Of a DNA stretch of 13,233 nucleotides, positions 5,910-10,524 are shown piece by piece. The position numbers and the translations under genes were made by a program. The stretch is from an uncultured Collinsella sp. GTDB taxonomy: Bacteria; Actinomycetota; Coriobacteriia; Coriobacteriales; Coriobacteriaceae. Under the pieces are notes generated by a model, which was given only the letters and a program-made list of their open reading frames with translations, was not told the origin of the DNA and ran no database searches. How positions within the stretch are numbered: the stretch's first letter is position 1; each line of letters starts with the position of its first letter. The stretch spans positions 1-13,233 of the forward strand of contig UQLF01000031.1 in assembly GCA_900541875.1 (NCBI GenBank), read 5' to 3'.

Positions 5910-6573
5910 GACATACCCCGTCTACTACCTCGAGGATGCAATGAACAACCTCGGCGACTGCTTTGACTATGCCGTTAACGATTATGGAGCAGAAGGATCG
6001 GAAGTTGCTGAACTCTTTTGCCTGAGCGGCGTAGCTCGCGAGTTCGAACGCGGCAACGCATGGGTCGTATCGGGAAAATCGGGCGTTGAGCTGTTCGCGC
6101 TTATCGCTGAAAGGTCCGGCTATCAGAGCGGGTCTATACCGGATCGCACCTATCGTTTTGAGAAGACGCCAGAGTATTGGACAGGCTGGATACTGGCATA
6201 TCTGCAGTGGCGTTTAGGGGAGTCTTTCGAAGACCTGCTGCATGTCGTTCCGTTTGACGCACTGCGCAGTCTGTACTATCCCTGGCACGAAGCCTCGGAG
6301 GAGCGCGTGGCTCGCCTCGTCTGCGATATGGCGAAAAAAGCGTCCAGGCAAACCAAACTTGCGTTAGCAAGAAAGAAGCTTAAGAAAACCCAACAAGACC
6401 TAGCATACGAATCGGGTGTGTCACTCCGCTCAATCCAAATGTACGAGCAGCGCCAGAGAAACATCAATGAAGCTTCGGTAACAAGCGTAAGAGCCATAGC
6501 AAAAGCCCTCCACTGCAACATCGAAGATCTCCTAGAGCCAGTCTTCGAATACAAAGAAACCAGCGCCGCCTAA
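5875..6573 (+). CDS. HTH (XRE-type) regulator, probable antitoxin/autorepressor of the DUF3990 gene
   Basis: Encodes 232 residues. The N-terminal half (about 1-140) is a domain I recognise only as the type found before HTH regions next to DUF3990 genes: YLEDAMNNLGDCFDYAV (18-34), LSGVAREFERGN (50-61), SGVELF, and YWTGWILAYLQW (101-112). The C-terminal 160-221 is a XRE-like helix-turn-helix (KLALARKKLKKTQQDLAYES, GVSLRSIQMYEQ, ALHCNIEDLL). Start: ATG at 5875, nine bases after AGGGAGGG (5858-5865), inside the end of the DUF3990 gene. A later ATG at 5941 would remove the conserved start. The HTH half uses AGA, CTA and ATA codons more than the N-terminal half, a hint that the two parts have different histories. 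The likely role is to bind the inverted repeat at 5161-5207 and to neutralise the toxin; both are inferences. Confidence 0.75.
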   Translation: MIQELTDCGPSRTYPVYYLEDAMNNLGDCFDYAVNDYGAEGSEVAELFCLSGVAREFERGNAWVVSGKSGVELFALIAERSGYQSGSIPDRTYRFEKTPEYWTGWILAYLQWRLGESFEDLLHVVPFDALRSLYYPWHEASEERVARLVCDMAKKASRQTKLALARKKLKKTQQDLAYESGVSLRSIQMYEQRQRNINEASVTSVRAIAKALHCNIEDLLEPVFEYKETSAA

Positions 6574-6584
6574 ACCAATATATT

Positions 6585-6626
6585 GCCAAGGTTTGTATCT
6601 AGTAAGCGCTCCTTACCAGCAAGAGT
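6585..6626 (+). repeat. Right copy of imperfect direct repeat (engB 3'-end-like remnant)
   Basis: Matches 5107-5148 (22 of the first 27 positions). In the matching frame the codons from 6582 read IAKVCI-stop, against IAEACL-stop at the true end of engB, so most differences are synonymous-like or conservative. It is therefore best seen as an alternative engB 3' end displaced downstream by insertion of the cassette. It begins 11 bp after the HTH gene stop. Confidence 0.5.
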
Positions 6627-6721
6627 CCCTACCAATAGATAGCGGCTTAAAGGGCCGAAATCGTATGAATGGCATTGCGACTTCCAAATGGGTGACTGCT
6701 GCTTGAAAAGCTATAGAAATA

Positions 6722-6741
6722 GGGGCCGATTTAACGGCCCC
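6722..6741 (-). terminator. Intrinsic terminator of the minus-strand exported-protein operon
   Basis: GGGGCCG (6722-6728) pairs with CGGCCCC (6735-6741) around a six-base loop. Read on the minus strand it is followed by TATTTCTATA, a U-rich tail, and it lies 34 bp after the stop of the 34-residue gene. The plus-strand side continues with AAGC, so it is oriented for the minus strand. Confidence 0.6.
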
Positions 6742-6775
6742 AAGCATCGCATAAATGGCATATACGTTTTATCAA

Positions 6776-6880
6776 CTATTTCTTGTTTTTAACCCATTTG
6801 CAGATACGCCAAATAAGCACTCCGACGAGAATCCAAACGAGAGCGATCATAATGTCTGAGCGTGCAGGAATTGGGATCAT
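6776..6880 (-). CDS. 34-residue single-pass membrane peptide
   Basis: A short gene: ATG at 6880-6878, stop TAG at 6778-6776. The product starts MIPIPARSDIM and contains one hydrophobic helix (IALVWILVGVLIW, about residues 12-24). It then ends in a basic tail, RICKWVKNKK. This is the shape of a small inner-membrane peptide with the C-terminus inside. A GAGGAAG ribosome site lies about 6 nt before the ATG. It starts 24 bp after the stop of the exported-protein gene on the same strand and ends before a terminator, so the two probably form an operon. I do not recognise a family. Immunity, anchoring or export-helper roles for the neighbour are possible but unproven, and a chance open frame cannot be fully excluded. 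Confidence 0.55.
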   Translation of the reverse strand: MIPIPARSDIMIALVWILVGVLIWRICKWVKNKK

Positions 6881-6904
6881 TGAACTTCCTCAATTGATGT
6901 GAGT

Positions 6905-7420
6905 CTAGTTTGCATAGGTGTGGAGCGTGTTGCCTTCCATGGTCGCTTGCAACACGGCGATACCGGACGTCATCCCCATCGATTCATAGTTGAGTCGATA
7001 TGTCGCCTGTTTCGAGTTCCATATAAAGGACTCGTTAGTTACCGTACAGCCGATAGTCGTATAGTTTTGTCCCCAAGCGCTGGTAATGAGCGAGTTCGCT
7101 ATCTTGATCTTGAATTCGCGATAAATAAAAGGACTGTTGTAATAGATAGTCCAAGTTCCAGATGCGTTGTTGTAGTAACTGTCCCATATCAGGCTGGGTT
7201 CATTGGTTTTTTTAATTCCTATTACTGCAACGGTCCCATCCTTAAGCTTGATTTGATGAGACTGCTCGGGACCTTTCGTTAAATCAAAATCTTGGGTTGC
7301 GCCAGAAATTGCGACAGCATCGCTTTCTGCAGCATAAGCAGTCGAAGGGCTAAACGAGAAACATATCGGTAATATCAAAAGTATCGAGAGGAAAAACGAA
7401 GCTTTGAGTGTGCGTAACAC
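6905..7420 (-). CDS. Exported protein, DUF5626-like
   Basis: Encodes 171 residues from the GTG at 7420. The N-terminus is a classic signal peptide: MLRTLKASFF, then a hydrophobic core (LSILLILPICF), with probable cleavage after AYA in STAYA-AES. The mature part is hydrophilic and rich in aromatic residues, Asn and Thr (GTWTIYYNSPFIYREFKIKI, TTIGCTVTNESF, QATYRLNYES), with a beta-sheet-like pattern. The C-terminal half resembles, from memory, the DUF5626 family of Gram-positive secreted proteins; this assignment is tentative and the function is unknown. The GTG at 7420 is preferred because GGAGGTGG (minus strand, 7433-7426) ends five bases before it; an ATG at 7435, adding five residues, has no good ribosome site. 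It lies in an A/T-rich stretch unlike the thr genes, suggesting acquisition. It probably forms an operon with the small membrane peptide gene downstream. Confidence 0.7.
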   Translation of the reverse strand: MLRTLKASFFLSILLILPICFSFSPSTAYAAESDAVAISGATQDFDLTKGPEQSHQIKLKDGTVAVIGIKKTNEPSLIWDSYYNNASGTWTIYYNSPFIYREFKIKIANSLITSAWGQNYTTIGCTVTNESFIWNSKQATYRLNYESMGMTSGIAVLQATMEGNTLHTYAN

Positions 7421-7453
7421 TTTGACCACCTCCATACTGCGATGCCTAGTTAA

Positions 7454-7478
7454 ATAGTAGCATAGATAAACAGTTTAT
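7454..7478 (-). promoter_or_regulatory. Putative promoter and palindromic operator of the exported-protein gene
   Basis: On the minus strand an extended -10, TGC-TACTAT, covers 7462-7454. Just upstream of it is a palindrome, ATAAAC-A-GTTTAT (7466-7478), placed where a -35 would lie. No clear -35 is present at 17 bp, consistent with an activator site or an extended -10 promoter. The start would be about 25 nt before the GTG. Confidence 0.35.
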
Positions 7479-7570
7479 TATGTAACCTAAAAAGCCCCTA
7501 TCTGCCCGGCGCCCCTTCAAAGCGTGGGTCCCTGTAGACATCCTCAGCAAGGTAAACGCAGGGATGGTCG

Positions 7571-7603
7571 GGGTGTTCCCCTCAAAATTATTCCGCAGCG
7601 CGA
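7571..7603. repeat. Degraded half-copy of the 7678-7794 foldback
   Basis: GGGTGTTCCCCTCAAAATTA and the following TTCCGCAG resemble 7687-7712 (GGGGCTTCCCCTGAAAACAA, then TCCGCAG). The order is the same and there are only a few differences. The opposite arm is not seen here, so it appears to be a decayed remnant. Confidence 0.45.
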
Positions 7604-7677
7604 AGGCCTCTCGTCTGTGGCTCCGTTGGAGCACAAGATTAAATCAGCGAATGCGACTATCCTGTCGAGGCTGCGCA

Positions 7678-7794
7678 GGTCCCCTTGGGGCTTCCCCTGA
7701 AAACAATCCGCAGATCGAATTGCCCCGTCGCGCGAAGCGCACGACGGGGCAATTCATGATCGAGGACGTTTTCAGGGGAAGCCCCAAGGGGACC
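7678..7794. repeat. 117-bp foldback element with 27-bp perfect inverted repeats
   Basis: Bases 7678-7704 and 7768-7794 are exact reverse complements (27 bp, beginning GGTCCCCTTGGGGCTTCCCC). Inside, GAATTGCCCCGTCG (7717-7730) pairs exactly with 7742-7755, GATC (7713-7716) with GATC (7758-7761), and CGC (7731-7733) with GCG (7737-7739) around a GAA loop. Almost the whole element can fold into one rod. It starts 23 bp beyond the thrB stop and may double as its terminator. It encodes no protein; it resembles a non-autonomous MITE/REP-type repeat. Confidence 0.75.
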
Positions 7795-7817
7795 GGTGAG
7801 AGCAATGAGGCAGGACG

Positions 7818-8699
7818 CTACAGGTATTCGATCTGGGCGCCTTCCGTGTCGCACGTCAGAATGTGCGTATCACACTTAGGGAACTGCTCGCGCAGCTTGA
7901 CCTGCAGGAACTTTGCCACGATGGTGTCGTCGGTCACGGCCATGAGGGTCGAGCCGGAACCACTGATCCAGATGGTCTTGGCGCCTCCGTTAAGGCAGGT
8001 GTCGCGCACAGCGTTGTAGTCGGGGATGAGGCGGCGACGATAGGGCTCCTGAATGCGGTCGTCGTTGGCGGCGGCAATCAGGTCCAGATCGCCGGTCTCC
8101 AGGCCGCGCGTCATACCGGCGATGCGGCCCATCTGCCACACGGCGGTGGAGAGCGGAATCTCCTGCGGCACGACCTTGCGCGCCTCGCTCGTGTGCACCT
8201 CGTAGGGCGGAATCACGGTAATAAAACGCAGGCGATCGCTCACCTCGTAGCGCAGGCACTGGGGGAGCGAATCGGTCGGCGTAAAGGAGCAGACGGCGCC
8301 GCCCAGGATGGCGGGGGCGACGTTATCGGGATGGCCCTCGACCTCGGTGGCAATGCGGACGAGCTCGGCACGGTCGACGGTGTGGCCCGTCAGCGCGGCG
8401 GCCGCCATGATGCCGGCGACGACGCAGGTGGAGCTAGAACCCAGGCCGCGGGCGACGGGCACGTCGGTCTGAATGTCGATAGCAACGGGAAAAGCCGGCT
8501 CGCCCCACGCGGCCAGAGCATCGACAAAGCTCACATAGACCAGGTTATTCTCGTTTTGGAACTCCTCGGGGCAGCCCGTGATGGTGAGCTTGTCGGCGCG
8601 CTCGAAGGTGAAGTGCGAGTAGAGGCTGACGGCCATGCCGAGGGTGTCGTAGCCGATGCCCAAGTTGGCGCTTGTTGCTGGGACGGTGATCTTGATCAT
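7818..8699 (-). CDS. thrB: Homoserine kinase
   Basis: Encodes 293 residues, normal for ThrB, a GHMP-family kinase that phosphorylates L-homoserine with ATP to O-phosphohomoserine, the substrate of threonine synthase. Signatures: N-terminal VPATSANLGIGYDTLGMA (6-23), the phosphate-binding PVARGLGSSS (81-90), EVEGHPDNVAPAILGG (119-134) and the C-terminal GHMP motif ISGSGST (245-251). Start: ATG at 8699; AGGAGGA (minus strand, 8711-8705) is five bases upstream, an excellent site. Its neighbour upstream on the same strand is thrC, but a terminator (8871-8890) and a foldback (8713-8824) separate them. thrB may therefore depend on read-through or on its own promoter, which I could not identify convincingly. 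Cytoplasmic. Confidence 0.95.
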   Translation of the reverse strand: MIKITVPATSANLGIGYDTLGMAVSLYSHFTFERADKLTITGCPEEFQNENNLVYVSFVDALAAWGEPAFPVAIDIQTDVPVARGLGSSSTCVVAGIMAAAALTGHTVDRAELVRIATEVEGHPDNVAPAILGGAVCSFTPTDSLPQCLRYEVSDRLRFITVIPPYEVHTSEARKVVPQEIPLSTAVWQMGRIAGMTRGLETGDLDLIAAANDDRIQEPYRRRLIPDYNAVRDTCLNGGAKTIWISGSGSTLMAVTDDTIVAKFLQVKLREQFPKCDTHILTCDTEGAQIEYL

Positions 8700-8712
8700 G
8701 TGAGTCCTCCTG

Positions 8713-8824
8713 GCGTGCCTGGCTGTTTAGTTCGCTGCTCGGGCAGTCCTGCGCAAGACGGAAAGCACATTAAGTGCTTTCCTTTGCGTGCGGAACTCGC
8801 GACGAACTAAACAGCCAGGCACGC
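8713..8824. repeat. 112-bp foldback element with 22-bp perfect inverted repeats
   Basis: Bases 8713-8734 (beginning GCGTGCCTGGCTGTTTAG) and 8803-8824 are exact reverse complements. The interior folds into branches: CTGC/GCAG (8735-8738/8743-8746), CGCAA/TTGCG (8752-8756/8784-8788) and GAAAGCAC/GTGCTTTC (8761-8768/8774-8781). It ends two bases before the thrB ribosome site, between thrC and thrB. It has no coding capacity, so it is probably a MITE-like or multi-branched REP-like repeat. It would appear in any thrC-thrB read-through RNA as a large structure just before the thrB start. Confidence 0.75.
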
Positions 8825-8870
8825 TGTGCGCGTTCGTCATCATCCCGGGGATTATCTGATGAAAGAAGGT

Positions 8871-8890
8871 GCGCCGGCTTTCGCCGGCGC
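8871..8890 (-). terminator. Intrinsic terminator after thrC
   Basis: GCGCCGGC (8871-8878) and GCCGGCGC (8883-8890) form a perfect 8-bp stem closed by a tetraloop that reads GAAA on the minus strand. Downstream on the minus strand comes ACCTTCTTTC, a U-rich tail. It lies 13 bp after the thrC stop. Confidence 0.7.
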
Positions 8891-8903
8891 CTTATAATGG
8901 GTT

Positions 8904-10421
8904 TTAGTTGGTAGCCATCTTTTTTGCTGCGGACTCGACGTAGCTTGCCATCTCATCGACGTCGCAGACGTCTTCGAAGCGGACGGGCTTGGATTCGAGT
9001 TCGGCGAGCTGGGTCGGGGCAACCGTGTTGGTGGCCTGCTCGAGCACGCGCATGGCCTCAAAGTCGTCCTCGGGAACGTCGAGGCCCAGGGCGTCGCAGC
9101 AGGCGCGCGGGAACTTGTAGGGGCTGGCGGTCGAAAGCAGGACGCGGGCCTTGGCGCCCTCGGCGGGAGCGACCTGCTCAAAGACGTGATAACCACAAGC
9201 GGTGTGCGGGTCGATTACGTAGCCGTTCGCATCCCAGCAGCTCTTGATGGCAGTGCGGACCTCGTCCTCGCTGGCCCAGCCGCAGCCAAAGACGCTCTGA
9301 ATCTTGGCCAGCAGCTCGGCGGGCACCTCGTAGCGACCCGTCTGCGCCAGCTGCTCCATAAGGCCGGCAACGAGCTCGCAGTCGCCATCGGACAGGAAGT
9401 AGAGCATGCGCTCGAGGTTGGAGCTGATGAGGATGTCCATCGACGGCGAGATGGTCGTGAAGAACGGGCGGTTACGGTCGTAAACGCCGGTGGTCAGGAA
9501 GTCGGCAAGCACGTTGTTCTTGTCGCTCGCCACGACGAGCTTGGCGACGGGCAGACCCATGCGCTTGGCATAGTAGCCGGCCAGGATATCGCCAAAGTTG
9601 CCGGTCGGTACGCAGAACTCCACGGCGTCGCCGGCCTCGATGGCGCCGGCGCGCAACAGCTGCGCATAGGCGGCAAAGTAGTAGACGACCTGCGGTACCA
9701 GACGGCCGACGTTGATGGAGTTGGCGCTCGAAAGCACCGTGCCGGCGGCCTCCAGACGCTCGGCAAGCTCCTTATCGGCAAAGATGCGCTTGACGGCGCT
9801 CTGGGCGTCGTCAAAGTTGCCGCGGATGCCGCAGACGGCGACGTTGTCGCCCTCCTGCGTGGACATCTGCAGGTTCTGGACGCGGCTGACCTTGCCCTCG
9901 GGATAAAAGACGGTGATGCCCGTGCCCGGGGCGTCGGCAAAACCGGCGAGCGCGGCCTTGCCCGTGTCGCCCGACGTGGCGGTGACGATCATGATGCGCT
10001 CGGCGCCGCCGTCCTTGGCAGAGGTGCGGGCCATGAGGCGGGGGAGCATCTGCAGGGCGACGTCCTTGAAGGCGCTTGTGGGGCCGCCAAAGAGCTCCAT
10101 CACATAGGTCTGAGGGGCGTCAGCGCCCGGCGCAGCGTCGAGTTTGACGAGCGGCGTAACCTCTTCACTCGTGAACGTGCCGCGGTATGCCTCGTCGACA
10201 CACGCCGAAATTTCTTCGGCCGTGTAATCATTCAGTAACATTCCCAACACATCTTGAGCGATTTCAAAGTACGATTTATCTGCAAGCGAGCTGATATCGA
10301 CCTGCTGGGTGCCGAGCTCGTCCGAGACAAACAAACCCCCGTCGGGAGCGATGCCGGTGCGGATTGCCACCTTACTTGAGCACGATAAAGTGCGTCCTCG
10401 TGTACTATGATAAGTTCCCAT
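8904..10421 (-). CDS. thrC: Threonine synthase
   Basis: Encodes 505 residues. ThrC is a PLP enzyme that converts O-phosphohomoserine to threonine and phosphate. The N-terminus MGTYHSTRG, followed by GIAPDGGLFVSDEL, is typical of the long (E. coli/yeast-like) class. The PLP-binding lysine is K119 in GGPTSAFKDVALQ. The phosphate-binding loop is TATSGDTGKAAL (about 147-158), and PTGNFGDILAGYYAK follows at about 272-286. The ATG at 10421 is preferred over an in-frame upstream GTG/ATG extension to 10466, because GAGGAG (minus strand, 10436-10431) lies nine bases before it and the extension would cross the promoter region. It diverges from lysC, with 103 bp between the two start codons, and ends at a terminator before thrB. 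Confidence 0.95.
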   Translation of the reverse strand: MGTYHSTRGRTLSCSSKVAIRTGIAPDGGLFVSDELGTQQVDISSLADKSYFEIAQDVLGMLLNDYTAEEISACVDEAYRGTFTSEEVTPLVKLDAAPGADAPQTYVMELFGGPTSAFKDVALQMLPRLMARTSAKDGGAERIMIVTATSGDTGKAALAGFADAPGTGITVFYPEGKVSRVQNLQMSTQEGDNVAVCGIRGNFDDAQSAVKRIFADKELAERLEAAGTVLSSANSINVGRLVPQVVYYFAAYAQLLRAGAIEAGDAVEFCVPTGNFGDILAGYYAKRMGLPVAKLVVASDKNNVLADFLTTGVYDRNRPFFTTISPSMDILISSNLERMLYFLSDGDCELVAGLMEQLAQTGRYEVPAELLAKIQSVFGCGWASEDEVRTAIKSCWDANGYVIDPHTACGYHVFEQVAPAEGAKARVLLSTASPYKFPRACCDALGLDVPEDDFEAMRVLEQATNTVAPTQLAELESKPVRFEDVCDVDEMASYVESAAKKMATN

Positions 10422-10443
10422 ATAACACTGCTCCTCGGATGCC

Positions 10444-10474
10444 TTGGACCCAATCGGTGAAACCATGGTATCAG
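10444..10474. promoter_or_regulatory. Divergent thrC/lysC promoter region with near-perfect palindrome
   Basis: TGAAACCATGGTATCA (10458-10473) is palindromic at seven of eight pairs. On the plus strand it contains TGG-TATCAG (10466-10474), an extended -10 for lysC, with TTGGAC (10444-10449) upstream at 19 bp. On the minus strand the same bases read TGA-TACCAT, an extended -10 for thrC. The two promoters would overlap and a single regulator on the palindrome could control both. No lysine riboswitch or T-box fits in the 103-bp gap. Confidence 0.4.
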
Positions 10475-10524
10475 AGCGCGCAAAACAGGTTTGCAGAGGC
10501 TTTTAGAAAGGTAACCTCAAGCCC

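Larger units (their letters stand above)
7421..7817. other. Non-coding stretch between the exported-protein gene and thrB
   Basis: No convincing intact gene. It contains the promoter of the minus-strand operon (7454-7478), a short sense-looking minus-strand peptide remnant (7498-7581), a degraded copy of half a foldback (about 7571-7603) and the full foldback element 7678-7794. Frames open across it on both strands mostly translate the repeat arms. Confidence 0.45.

Noticed and set aside
7446..7634. Minus-strand open frame of 62 codons
   Set aside because: It covers the promoter of the exported-protein gene and the decayed foldback half. The peptide shows repeat-derived words and no domain.
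7564..8019. Plus-strand open frame of 151 codons across the foldback and the thrB 3' end
   Set aside because: It translates the palindrome and then the antisense strand of thrB. Its peptide from the repeat is mirrored in the minus-strand frame 7657-7854, as expected for a palindrome.
8893..8898. Perfect TATAAT on the plus strand
   Set aside because: No plus-strand gene follows and no -35 is present. It lies between the thrC stop and its terminator, so it is probably chance.
9186..10238. Long plus-strand frame (350 codons) opposite thrC
   Set aside because: Antisense shadow of thrC caused by GC-rich codon bias; the minus-strand product has all threonine synthase motifs. The same reasoning removes 339-1265, 7863-8810, 10729-11697 and 12328-13056.
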